Of a stretch of DNA of 64,000 nucleotides, positions 53,040 through 61,714 are shown piece after piece. Both the position numbers and the translations under genes were made by a program. Positions within the stretch are counted from its first letter, which is position 1; every line of letters begins with the position of its first letter. Origin of the DNA: BNWE01 sp964369545 (GTDB lineage Bacteria; Pseudomonadota; Alphaproteobacteria; UBA3830); the NCBI GenBank assembly GCA_964369545.1, contig CAYJFA010000006.1, positions 24,981 to 88,980 on the forward strand, read 5' to 3'. The notes beneath the pieces are model-generated. The model was not told the origin of the DNA. It worked only from the letters and a program-made list of their open reading frames with translations, and did no database searches.

Positions 53040-54080
53040 TTAAGTTGTTTTTGATAAAACAGTTTTCATGACATCAATTTCTTCAAGTGCTTTGCCAGTT
53101 CCGAGAACAACACAAGACAAAGGTTCTTCAGCGATGGAAACCGGTAGTCCTGTTTTATTTCTTATTAGTTCATCCAGTCTTAATAGTAGTGATCCGCCGC
53201 CGGTCATTACTATCCCCTTATCTACAATGTCTGCGGATAATTCCGGAGGAGTACTTTCAAGTGCAAATTTTACAGCGTCTACTATCGCTGATACTGTTTC
53301 TAAAAGACTGTCCACAACCTGGCTTTCGGAAATTTTAATTTCTTTTGGAATCCCATTAAGTAAATCACGTCCCTTGATGGACATGCAGCGACCTTCTCCT
53401 TTAGATGGATGTATCGCTGCTCCTATTTCTTTCTTGATTTTCTCTGCTGTTGTGTCTCCAATTAATAAATTATGGTTTTTTCTTATATAATTTATTATGG
53501 CTTCATCCATTTTATCTCCGCCAACTCTGGCAGAATTTCCATATACTATGCCTCCCAAAGACAAAACCGCCACTTCGGTTGTTCCGCCGCCAATATCTAC
53601 GACCATTGAACCTGTAGGTTCAGTTACTGGAAGTCCAGCGCCAATTGCTGCGGCCATTGGTTCTTCGATAAGAAATACTCTTCTTGCACCTGCTCCTTCC
53701 GCCGATTCTTGAATAGCTCTTCTTTCGACTGCAGTTGAGCCTCGCGGTATACATATCACGATTTGCGGACTGACAAAATTCCTTCTATTATGTACTTTGT
53801 TTATAAAATGTTTAATCATAGCTTCCGCGACTTCGAAATCAGCAATTACTCCATCTTTTAATGGTCTTATGGCCGTTATATTCCCAGGGGTTCTGCCGAC
53901 CATAAGTTTTGCTTCTTCTCCGACCGCCAGAACGTGTTTTTTGCCGTTCGTTTCCGCAAGAGCGACTACAGATGGTTCATTTAACAAAACACCTCTTCCT
54001 CTTACATATACTAGTGTGTTGGCAGTTCCTAAATCTATTCCCATATCTGATGAAAGCAGGCCTCGCAAAGCTTCGAACAT
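53040..54080 (-). CDS. mreB: Rod-shape determining protein MreB
   Basis: The bacterial actin that organises lateral cell-wall synthesis, 346 residues. Recognised by MGIDLGTANTLVYVRGRGVLLNEPSVVA, VGRTPGNITAIRPLKDGVIADF, EEPMAAAIGAGLPV, MVVDIGGGTTEVAVLSLGGIV and MTGGGSLLLRLDELI. mreC and mreD, which normally follow on the same strand, are not there; the IS3 fragment and ankyrin gene lie downstream instead. Confidence 0.98.
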   Translation of the reverse strand: MFEALRGLLSSDMGIDLGTANTLVYVRGRGVLLNEPSVVALAETNGKKHVLAVGEEAKLMVGRTPGNITAIRPLKDGVIADFEVAEAMIKHFINKVHNRRNFVSPQIVICIPRGSTAVERRAIQESAEGAGARRVFLIEEPMAAAIGAGLPVTEPTGSMVVDIGGGTTEVAVLSLGGIVYGNSARVGGDKMDEAIINYIRKNHNLLIGDTTAEKIKKEIGAAIHPSKGEGRCMSIKGRDLLNGIPKEIKISESQVVDSLLETVSAIVDAVKFALESTPPELSADIVDKGIVMTGGGSLLLRLDELIRNKTGLPVSIAEEPLSCVVLGTGKALEEIDVMKTVLSKTT

Positions 54081-54317
54081 TTAATCTATTCCTATAATTT
54101 TATTCAACAATATTTATTTGAGAGGATACATAATTAAACTATTTGATTCTCGGGTTTTATTGTAATTAACATATAGTATCTATTATGCAACAATCCTTAA
54201 TAGAAAATATACCTTCTATCAAAAATTCACAAGAAAATATTAGATGATTAAAAAATTTAACGCTTTCCGCTTAGTTTTTGCATATAATTGTCTCGCAATT
54301 TACTTATGGTTTTTATT

Positions 54318-55682
54318 ATGAAAAAAATGATTTTTCTATCTGTTTTATTATTATGCTCGTGCGAACTGAATAAAGATAAGATCGGCGAAGAAGATATTAA
54401 TCAGTCTAATATGCTGGATAGCAGTAAAATCGATGATATAGTTTATGATCAGCAAACTGCCGATATTCAATCACACTCTGATACCTCTTTAGCAAATGAC
54501 CGCAAAGGTGTGCAGTACACTAAAAATCAGGCGATAGTTAAGAAAAAGCAAGCTGCTGATATTAATTTAGAGGTAGATGAAGATTTCGTTAATATTGAAA
54601 CTCCAGTGAATGAGTTTGATTGTGCTGCGTTGCAAATGGCAGGGCTGTACGCTCCAGAGAATTTTCGGAAAAAGAAATTATTTCATGATTATGCAAAATT
54701 TATTAATAAAGAATGGAATAGATTGGAATCCGAAAGTCTTTCTTTAATTGAAGATTGGTCAAGAGAAAATATAACGTCACATACTGGTGAACCAGAATAT
54801 ATATTTTATCCTTTTGGCGGTCCGGATATAGCTTATGCTTTTAGATTTTTTCCAAAAGCGAAAGATTATGTACTTGTTGGATTAGAGCCGATTGGCTGTT
54901 TCCCTGCAATAAAGAAGAATCTTGAAAAACTAGATATTATCGATCCGTTAAAAACAGCGCTGACATCATATTTAAGAAGCGGTTTTTTTATTACGTCGGA
55001 AATGTCGACGCAGCTTTCTCATAAAGGACTGCGAGGCACACTTTATATGCTGATGTTGCAGCTTTCTAAGCTTGGTTTTGAGATTCATAATATTGAAGAT
55101 TTATCTATAGATAAAAATGGACAGGAAGTAGCGCGTGATAAAAATATGGCGGATTGCGTTAAGATTTCTTGTGTGAAAAAAGGCGAAACAACAATGAGGC
55201 ATGTTTACTATATTAGATTGGATTTAGGAAATGAGAGTTCTTGCCTAGAAAATCTTTTTAATTTTGTAAGAAAGTCTTCATTTACTACGTTTATTAAAAG
55301 TGCGTCATATGCATTGCACGATCGTTCTCTTTCGAAGTTTAAGAAATTTATTTTAGATAATACAACTGCTATATTACAGGATGACACAGGAGTTCCATTT
55401 ACAGATTTCGGCAAAAATTGGAAGAAATATGCTTTTGGAACTTATACAGAACCAACACTACCAATTTTCAAAGGATACAGACAATCATCCTTGGTTGATT
55501 TTTTTAAGTCAAACTCTCCAGTGAGCATTCCTTTCAAAATTGGATACGGATACAATCAAGGAAGACCGAATTTATTGATGGCCGTATCATTAAATAAATA
55601 CGCCTTAGAGGATATAAGGGCGCTAAAGGAGAGTCAAAAACAGGTGAATGAATGCAAAGATTGCGACGATGTATCTCGCTGA
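54318..55682 (+). CDS. Lipoprotein of unknown function with FPFGGPD motif
   Basis: About 454 residues. The true start is probably ATG 54318, giving the leader KKMIFLSVLLLCSC with lipidation at the second cysteine; an upstream start (54288) places the leader too far in. A low-complexity acidic linker of roughly 80 residues precedes a globular region with YIFYPFGGPDIAYAFRFFPKA and YVLVGLEPIGCFPAI, a pair of motifs I have seen in conserved uncharacterised bacterial proteins. A charged Cys-containing tail (ECKDCDDVSR) ends it. Probably envelope-anchored. Role unknown. Confidence 0.7.
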   Translation: MKKMIFLSVLLLCSCELNKDKIGEEDINQSNMLDSSKIDDIVYDQQTADIQSHSDTSLANDRKGVQYTKNQAIVKKKQAADINLEVDEDFVNIETPVNEFDCAALQMAGLYAPENFRKKKLFHDYAKFINKEWNRLESESLSLIEDWSRENITSHTGEPEYIFYPFGGPDIAYAFRFFPKAKDYVLVGLEPIGCFPAIKKNLEKLDIIDPLKTALTSYLRSGFFITSEMSTQLSHKGLRGTLYMLMLQLSKLGFEIHNIEDLSIDKNGQEVARDKNMADCVKISCVKKGETTMRHVYYIRLDLGNESSCLENLFNFVRKSSFTTFIKSASYALHDRSLSKFKKFILDNTTAILQDDTGVPFTDFGKNWKKYAFGTYTEPTLPIFKGYRQSSLVDFFKSNSPVSIPFKIGYGYNQGRPNLLMAVSLNKYALEDIRALKESQKQVNECKDCDDVSR

Positions 55683-56182
55683 TACTGCAGCTCTTATAGG
55701 CATGATTGGATGTTAAGTTTCCTTGATTGATATTTGTTTTTGATTATGACGGAAAATATTTATTAGTGGTTTTTGAAAAGAGCACAAAATGAATTTGTCT
55801 AAACACATAAAGAAAATACTGATAAGCATGTAATACTATGTTTTCTAGGTGGTGCTACAGATGTAATGCAACTTCTTTCAGTATCGGAGTGGCGGCCTTT
55901 ATGATTATGCGATTTGTCGGCTGGTGGATGCTGTTGAAGAGTTTACAATCTGTAAAGAGAGTCAGCAGCAGCTATCCAATTTATTATTGACTTTTATACA
56001 GCACTTGGCGTTGCAGCGCGCAGCTGCGCTACTATCGCGGATGGATGCTGGGGTGACTGTAGCCTCTGGGTGGTTTAGTGGTCCACTCTGGGCATTGGTC
56101 TTATCTACATGTGTGGCAACATGAAGGTTTAACGCTGTTTGTGACTGACATTCCATTTTGAAAAGGCGTTTTTTCAAAGTGA
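55683..56182. other. 500-bp region without an assignable gene
   Basis: Short frames exist on both strands (plus 55924-56124, minus 55962-56177), but neither product resembles anything I know. From about 55990 to 56110 the G+C content is visibly above the surroundings, suggesting a decayed foreign gene. An 8-bp inverted repeat (56157-56178) lies just past the stop of tatD and could end its transcript. Confidence 0.4.
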
Positions 56183-57022
56183 TTAAGTAGCTGTTATTTT
56201 TATATTGAAAATTTTAAAAAAGTTTTTGGATGTTTTTTCGGCGACTACTTCGATAGGAATTTCTAACAAATCAGCTAATTTTTGCGCTGTATAAACAACA
56301 AATGCTGGTTCGTTTGCATGTCCGCGAAATGGTGTAGGAGCCAAAAAGGGAGCATCGGTTTCAATTAATAGACGTTCAATAGGAATCGACTTTATTATTT
56401 CTTGTAAAACTTCACTTTTTTTGAAGGTTATAATACCGGAAACTGATATATAAAATCCCAAGTCTAATGCTTTAAAGGCAAACTCTCTACTTCCCGTAAA
56501 ACAATGTATCACGCCTTTTATATTGGGGTGATTTTTAAGAATTCTTATGGTGTCTTCTTCTGCATCTCGAGAGTGTATGCAGACTGGAAGAGAGCATTGC
56601 TCGGCTAAATCTAATTGCAAATCCAATAATTCTTGCTGCTCTTTTATATCATCGTGATTGTAGTAGTAATCCAGTCCAATTTCTCCTATACCGACAGGGC
56701 GATAGGAGTTTTGTGCATGACAATTTTCTAGTATAATACGTGAAATTTCTTCGAGAGAATAATTATGGTAATTTTTGCGAGCTTCAAGCGCATGAATTCC
56801 GATTGTGCGAAAGACATTTTTATGATGTTCAACGATCTTACGAGATTCATCTATATCAGATAATTCCGTTCCAATAGTTAAAATATATTTCACTCCAGCT
56901 TGATTAGCTCGTTTGACTAATTCTTCAACGCTATACTTATGTTCATCTGCATTTGCGTTGTTTTCCAGAAATTTTTTAAAAATTAAATGACAATGGGAAT
57001 CTACAAAAGTATATTTATTCAT
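56183..57022 (-). CDS. tatD: TatD-family deoxyribonuclease
   Basis: A 279-residue metal-dependent hydrolase of the TatD/YcfH type. Metal ligands are visible in FVDSHCHL, GIGEIGLDYYY, PVCIHSRDAEEDT, GVIHCFTGS and LIETDAPFLAPTPFRG. TatD proteins act as 3'-5' DNases and in D-aminoacyl or stress-related hydrolysis. It lies 22 bp downstream of metG on the same strand, a conserved pairing. Confidence 0.94.
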   Translation of the reverse strand: MNKYTFVDSHCHLIFKKFLENNANADEHKYSVEELVKRANQAGVKYILTIGTELSDIDESRKIVEHHKNVFRTIGIHALEARKNYHNYSLEEISRIILENCHAQNSYRPVGIGEIGLDYYYNHDDIKEQQELLDLQLDLAEQCSLPVCIHSRDAEEDTIRILKNHPNIKGVIHCFTGSREFAFKALDLGFYISVSGIITFKKSEVLQEIIKSIPIERLLIETDAPFLAPTPFRGHANEPAFVVYTAQKLADLLEIPIEVVAEKTSKNFFKIFNIKITAT

Positions 57023-57044
57023 ATTATTTCAAATAGTTTTTTCT

Positions 57045-58571
57045 CTATGATTCACAAACCAAATTTTCTTTAGGAAACAATAAAAATGGTGGCTGAATTT
57101 TTTGGTTAACAAAGTCTTTTGAAATTTCGGAAAAACATTTTCCTTCAATATTTATAAAATCAAAGATTTTTCTAGCTGTATCCGGCATAAATGGAGCTAA
57201 TCCAAATCCAATGGCTCTTATACTTTCACATAACACTGTTATCACGGTGTTTAATCTGTCTAAATCTGATTTTATTAATTCCCATGGACGCATGTCGTTT
57301 ACATATTTATTAGATTCAGCTACTAATTCCCAAACCGTAGATAATGCAGAATGTAAATCTTGTTTATCTATGAATGGACGTGTTCTGTCTATCAAGCTTC
57401 TCGAATTTTCAAAAAGTGATTTATCCGCACTTGAAAGATTGTAATTTACTGTAATATTGCCACCGTATTTTTGTATAAATGCTAGAACACGCTGCACTAG
57501 ATTTCCAAGATCATTTGCTAAATCATATGAGATTCTTTTTTGTATAGCGGTTTCTGAAAAATCACCATCTTCTCCAAATTTTATCTCTCTAAAAAGAAAA
57601 TATCTTACTGCATCTAAACCATATTTTTGAATCATTGTATGCGGTTCTACTACATTTCCAACGGATTTAGACATTTTTTGCCCTTCACTTGTCCACCAAC
57701 CATGCGCAAAAATCTTTTTAGGCAGTGTAATTCCTGCGGACATTAAAAATGCCGGCCAGTAAACTGCATGGAATCTCAATATTTCTTTTCCAACAATATG
57801 TATACAGTTTGACATCATTTCTGACACAAAGTCTTTGTTATCAGGAAATCCAAGAGATGTTATATAATTTGTAAGGGCATCAATCCATACATACATTACA
57901 TGTTTTAGGCCGCTATCATTTTCATTTTTATCGCTTTGTGTTTGAATTGGAACTCCCCAGCTGAATTGACTTCTTGATATTGATAAATCTTTTAATCCGC
58001 CTTTAACAAAGCTAATTACTTCATTTCGCCTGGATATCGGGGATATGAAATCCGGATTATTTTCATATAATTTCAGTAGTTTATCTTGATAAGCAGATAG
58101 GCGGAAAAAATAAGATTCTTCTTCCATCCATTCTACAGGAGCGCCGCTGGGAGCTTTTCCATCTACTAAGTCTGACTCTAGTACATACTCTTCGTCTCTC
58201 GCTGAATACCAACCGGAATAAGTGCGTTTACATATATCTTTTTCGATCATTTTCCATAAAGTTTGTGCAGCAAGTATATGTCGTTCTTCTGTTGTTCTTA
58301 TAAAATCATCATATGACATATTAATTTCGTTGGACATATCTCTGAATTTTTGAGACATAATATCGCTGAATTTCTTAACTTCTATCCCTGCTGCTTCTGC
58401 TGATCTCGCTACTTTTATTCCATGTTCATCTGTTCCTGTCGAAAAATGCACATTGAATCCATCAAGACGCTTAAATCTAGCAATAATATCTGCAGCAATA
58501 CTTGCATATGCATGGCCGATATGCGGATCTCCGTTGATATAGTATATAGGTGTTGTTATACAAAAATTCAT
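57045..58571 (-). CDS. metG: Methionyl-tRNA synthetase
   Basis: Charges tRNA-Met. 508 residues, class I. The HIGH motif is PHIGHAYASIAADI after FCITTPIYYING, and the KMSKS motif is GQKMSKSVGN. The anticodon-binding helical domain follows (RVLAFIQKYGGN, MRPWELIKSD). The C-terminal tRNA-binding EMAP domain found in longer forms is absent, and the four-cysteine zinc knuckle is replaced by a non-cysteine segment, as in many alphaproteobacteria. Confidence 0.97.
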   Translation of the reverse strand: MNFCITTPIYYINGDPHIGHAYASIAADIIARFKRLDGFNVHFSTGTDEHGIKVARSAEAAGIEVKKFSDIMSQKFRDMSNEINMSYDDFIRTTEERHILAAQTLWKMIEKDICKRTYSGWYSARDEEYVLESDLVDGKAPSGAPVEWMEEESYFFRLSAYQDKLLKLYENNPDFISPISRRNEVISFVKGGLKDLSISRSQFSWGVPIQTQSDKNENDSGLKHVMYVWIDALTNYITSLGFPDNKDFVSEMMSNCIHIVGKEILRFHAVYWPAFLMSAGITLPKKIFAHGWWTSEGQKMSKSVGNVVEPHTMIQKYGLDAVRYFLFREIKFGEDGDFSETAIQKRISYDLANDLGNLVQRVLAFIQKYGGNITVNYNLSSADKSLFENSRSLIDRTRPFIDKQDLHSALSTVWELVAESNKYVNDMRPWELIKSDLDRLNTVITVLCESIRAIGFGLAPFMPDTARKIFDFINIEGKCFSEISKDFVNQKIQPPFLLFPKENLVCES

Positions 58572-58709
58572 CGAGAGTATTTCCTTTCAATAGGTATAAT
58601 TCATTGCCTATCATATGCTTTTAGGATTGTTATTTATAATACACAATTGTATCGGAATTGTATCTCATAATATTGGGTTTTTTATTTTTAATAAAAACTT
58701 CGAAAAAAA

Positions 58710-58724
58710 TTAAAAACATCTTAA
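58710..58724 (+). promoter_or_regulatory. CtrA-binding box upstream of ctrA
   Basis: An exact TTAA-N7-TTAA (spacer aaacatc) lies about 190 bp upstream of the ctrA start. Autoregulation through such sites is established in Caulobacter and relatives. In this AT-rich gap a chance match is possible, so the position upstream of ctrA itself is the main support. The remaining 58572-58909 gap shows no gene. Confidence 0.5.
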
Positions 58725-58912
58725 AATATTAATAAAATTTTAGTAAACTAATATTAACGTACAAAAAGATAGGTTATAAAAGCATTGTATATGATTTTTC
58801 GTTAAAATTTATAAAAATTGCGAAATTTCAATGAGTTATGTTTTTAGTGGTATTTTTAAAAATTGTATTTTTGTGCGTGTTATTTTGTTTTTATTGTATT
58901 TAGGAGATAATC

Positions 58913-59662
58913 ATGAGGGTTTTGTTAATAGAGGATGACACTCCAACAGCAAAAAGCATTGAAGCTTTGCTAAAGAAAGAAGGGTTGCTTGTTGATTCAA
59001 CGAGTTTTGGGCAATATGGTCTTGAAGTTGGAAAAATCTATGATTACGACGGAATAATATTAGATTTAATGCTTCCTGATATAGATGGAGTGGAAGTTAT
59101 TAAAAAACTGAGGGCTGCGAACGTTCGTACTCCTGTTATCGTATTATCTGGTATTTCTGAGTGTAAGGATAAAGTTAAATGTCTAGATATCGGAGCCGAC
59201 GACTATATTACTAAGCCATTTGAAGGAACAGAGCTTGTTTCGAGAGTTCAGGCTGTTGTTAGAAGATCTAAAGGGCATGCTGAATCCATAATAAAAATCG
59301 GAAGAATGACAATTAATCTGCAGAGCCGTCGAGTTGATGTCGATGGAAAAGCGCTGCATCTTACTGGTAAGGAATATGCAATTCTAGAATTATTATGTTT
59401 GAGAAAAGGTGCTACACTTATAAAAGATATGTTTTTGAATCATTTATATGGAGGTATGGATGAGCCAGAATTGAAGATCATAGACGTTTTTGTTTGTAAA
59501 TTAAGAAAAAAACTTATGGATGCTTTGGATGGCGAATGCTATATAGAAACTATTTGGGGTAGGGGATATACGATAAAAGATACCGTTGAACAAACTGACT
59601 TTAACAAAGAAGAAACAGCTTCCTATGGTGGCCAATTATTGAGTGCAACAAGAGCTCTTTAA
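58913..59662 (+). CDS. ctrA: Cell-cycle response regulator CtrA
   Basis: An OmpR-family response regulator with an N-terminal receiver (acidic pair in LLIEDDTPTAKSIE, phospho-acceptor in GIILDLMLPDIDG, lysine in YITKPFEG) and a winged-helix domain with the CtrA-specific block KDMFLNHLYGGMDEPELKII, then DVFVCKLRKKL and YIETIWGRGY. At 249 residues it is slightly longer than the usual 231-240, with a C-terminal tail ending SATRAL. It is the expected target of ChpT, encoded at 11.8 kb. It is followed by a strong hairpin at 59702. Confidence 0.97.
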   Translation: MRVLLIEDDTPTAKSIEALLKKEGLLVDSTSFGQYGLEVGKIYDYDGIILDLMLPDIDGVEVIKKLRAANVRTPVIVLSGISECKDKVKCLDIGADDYITKPFEGTELVSRVQAVVRRSKGHAESIIKIGRMTINLQSRRVDVDGKALHLTGKEYAILELLCLRKGATLIKDMFLNHLYGGMDEPELKIIDVFVCKLRKKLMDALDGECYIETIWGRGYTIKDTVEQTDFNKEETASYGGQLLSATRAL

Positions 59663-59701
59663 TATTTAAAACATACATTTTTGTCTCTCCTAAAAACCAA
59701 A

Positions 59702-59837
59702 GTCCCATAGTATTTTATACTATGGGACAATGTGTTGTAATAGTTATGTCAAAATGGAGTACGACCCTAAGGTCGTAATAAAATAAAAACCAAGTGACCC
59801 TGTTTTTTATTCTATAGGATGAAAGAACTTATCCTAT
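59702..59837. repeat. Cluster of three inverted repeats
   Basis: Within 136 bp of the ctrA to carbonic anhydrase gap there are three hairpins. The first has an 11-bp perfect stem (59702-59712 with 59718-59728, loop tttta). The second has a 7-bp stem, TACGACC/GGTCGTA, at 59760-59777. The third has a 7-bp stem, ATAGGAT/ATCCTAT, at 59814-59837. The first probably ends ctrA mRNA, and the second is followed on the minus strand by nothing coding. No reading frame is present in 59663-60009. Confidence 0.7.
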
Positions 59838-60009
59838 TTATTAAAATAACATCTTTTTAAAATAATGCAACCTATTTTTGTGTTTTTTTTATTTTTTTCG
59901 CCGCTTGGTTGTGATTTTTTAATTTTCAGCTTTATAAAATCTAATTTATCTTATCTGTTAATTCTCTAATTTATGATATTGTTGCTTTTAGTATGTAAAG
60001 TTTTTTATC

Positions 60010-60639
60010 ATGAAAAAAAATATAGAGGATCTTTTATCAGGATATCATAAATTTAGAGAAGCAAATGTAAGTTTTTCAAAATTATCAGATTCATATTTTT
60101 GTGAGCAAAATCCAAAAGCAATGGTAATAGCATGTTGTGATTCTAGGGTAGATCCCGCTTTGTTATTCCAATGTGTTCCTGGGGATTTATTTGTAGTGAG
60201 AAATATAGCGAATATAGTTCCTCCTTATGAAAAAGATTCACTGCATCATGGAACAAGTGCGGCTCTTGAATTTGGTATAAAAGTTTTGAATATCAATACA
60301 CTTATTATTCTTGGGCATAGTCAATGCGGTGGGATAAAGACTTGGATAAACAGTAGAAAAAATAATAAAAAATTTCAGAAAAATAATGACGTTACTTTGG
60401 AGTTTGTTGATAATTGGGTTTCTATTATTGATATAGGAAAACACGACAAATATCAGGTAGATGATTATTCAAAGCTTTCTTTGATTAATTCTTATAATAA
60501 TTGCCTTACATTTCCGTGGATAAAAAATAAATTAGATAATAAGGAATTAGATATTCATTTATGGTTTTTTGATATCGAAAGTTGTGAAATTTTGACTTAC
60601 GATCATGATAATAATACCTATAAGGATATTATTGGTTAA
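60010..60639 (+). CDS. Beta-class carbonic anhydrase
   Basis: Interconverts CO2 and bicarbonate with zinc. The zinc ligands are C42 and D44 region in ACCDSRVDP (with R46), and H103 and C106 in LGHSQCGGI. The conserved VRNIANIVPP and HGTSAALEFGI lie between. 209 residues, no signal peptide, cytoplasmic. It is followed after 2 bp by the serine hydrolase gene, so they probably form one transcript with the metallo-hydrolase. Confidence 0.94.
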   Translation: MKKNIEDLLSGYHKFREANVSFSKLSDSYFCEQNPKAMVIACCDSRVDPALLFQCVPGDLFVVRNIANIVPPYEKDSLHHGTSAALEFGIKVLNINTLIILGHSQCGGIKTWINSRKNNKKFQKNNDVTLEFVDNWVSIIDIGKHDKYQVDDYSKLSLINSYNNCLTFPWIKNKLDNKELDIHLWFFDIESCEILTYDHDNNTYKDIIG

Positions 60640-60641
60640 TT

Positions 60642-61700
60642 ATGAAATTGTTCAATAAAAAATGGTCGTCTTATTTCGTTATTTGCTCACTAGTATTCTG
60701 TTGTATATTTTTCTTTTTGTTATTTGTTTTTAATTTGGATACTAGGTTTGTCTGGTCTATTAATTCAGCAGTAAAATGCAATAATTTATTTCGGGGAGTT
60801 GTTTTGATTACAAAAAACAACAAAATAATATATGAAAAATCGTATTTAGATAAAAAATTATGTGATCAACAATTTCTAGCTGCATCTTTAATAAAACAGA
60901 TAACAAGTGTATTAATTTTAAAAGAAGTAGAAAAGGGGAATCTGGATTTGCTTGAAAAAGCAAATAAGTATTTGAAAAAAGAACAAAAAATTAATGAGGA
61001 TATTACAGTACATCATCTTTTATCGCATACATCAGGGATCGTTAATGATTGCCCAATAAAGTTTGTTCCGGGAACGCAGTATGAATATTCGAATTATGCT
61101 TATGTTATTCTTGGGTATGTTTTGCAAAATGTTACCGGAGAAAAATTCGATGATATTGCGATGAAGTTGTTTCAGCAGCTTGGCATGAAAGATTCGTTTT
61201 TGATTGATGAAGAATTACTTTTCAACATGCAAAAAAATCATCCTAATTTTATTTTATCTTTGTTATTTGAGAATGGAGAATTTGTAGAAATATCAAAAAA
61301 ATCTACTAGAAATTATATTATAGATTGCGGTAGAAAAATATTTTTTGGTAATTCTTGCGGAGGATTAATTTCTACTGCATATGACCTTAATAAATGGAAT
61401 CACATGCTTCACAATGGAGAAGTTTTATCATCAAAAATGTATGAAAAAATGGTTTCGAAAATAATAGAATCGAATTTTCCTTCAGGTTTTTATGGTTATG
61501 GTATTTGCAGTCCAAATAAAAACGAGATTTCTCATATAGGTTATGTTAGTGGTTATAAATCAACCTTATCGTATTTCCCAAAATATAAAATTAGCCTTGT
61601 TATATTAGAAAATATTTCAGTTAATGATTACAAACCTGACTTTAAAATGCATGAAAATATTAGAAATGTGATATATAAGTATATAGAATTAATGGATTAA
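60642..61700 (+). CDS. Membrane-anchored beta-lactamase-fold serine hydrolase
   Basis: A 352-residue protein with one N-terminal transmembrane helix (SYFVICSLVFCCIFFFLLFVF) and a class-C beta-lactamase/D-Ala-D-Ala peptidase-like domain outside. Catalytic motifs are SxxK at S82-K85 (AASLIKQ), YSN in YEYSNYAYV, and HIGYVSG in place of KTG. HHLLSHTSGI is the family hallmark. It may act on peptidoglycan peptides or as an esterase; a true antibiotic-destroying activity is not implied. It sits 2 bp after the carbonic anhydrase and 14 bp before the metallo-hydrolase. Confidence 0.85.
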   Translation: MKLFNKKWSSYFVICSLVFCCIFFFLLFVFNLDTRFVWSINSAVKCNNLFRGVVLITKNNKIIYEKSYLDKKLCDQQFLAASLIKQITSVLILKEVEKGNLDLLEKANKYLKKEQKINEDITVHHLLSHTSGIVNDCPIKFVPGTQYEYSNYAYVILGYVLQNVTGEKFDDIAMKLFQQLGMKDSFLIDEELLFNMQKNHPNFILSLLFENGEFVEISKKSTRNYIIDCGRKIFFGNSCGGLISTAYDLNKWNHMLHNGEVLSSKMYEKMVSKIIESNFPSGFYGYGICSPNKNEISHIGYVSGYKSTLSYFPKYKISLVILENISVNDYKPDFKMHENIRNVIYKYIELMD

Positions 61701-61714
61701 GTTTAGGACAACCA

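Noticed and set aside
55924..56177. Two short overlapping frames on opposite strands
   Set aside because: Neither resembles a known protein or has a convincing start; kept only as an unexplained region.
59760..59777. Second hairpin as a terminator for a minus-strand gene
   Set aside because: No minus-strand gene ends nearby, so I list it only as part of the hairpin cluster.
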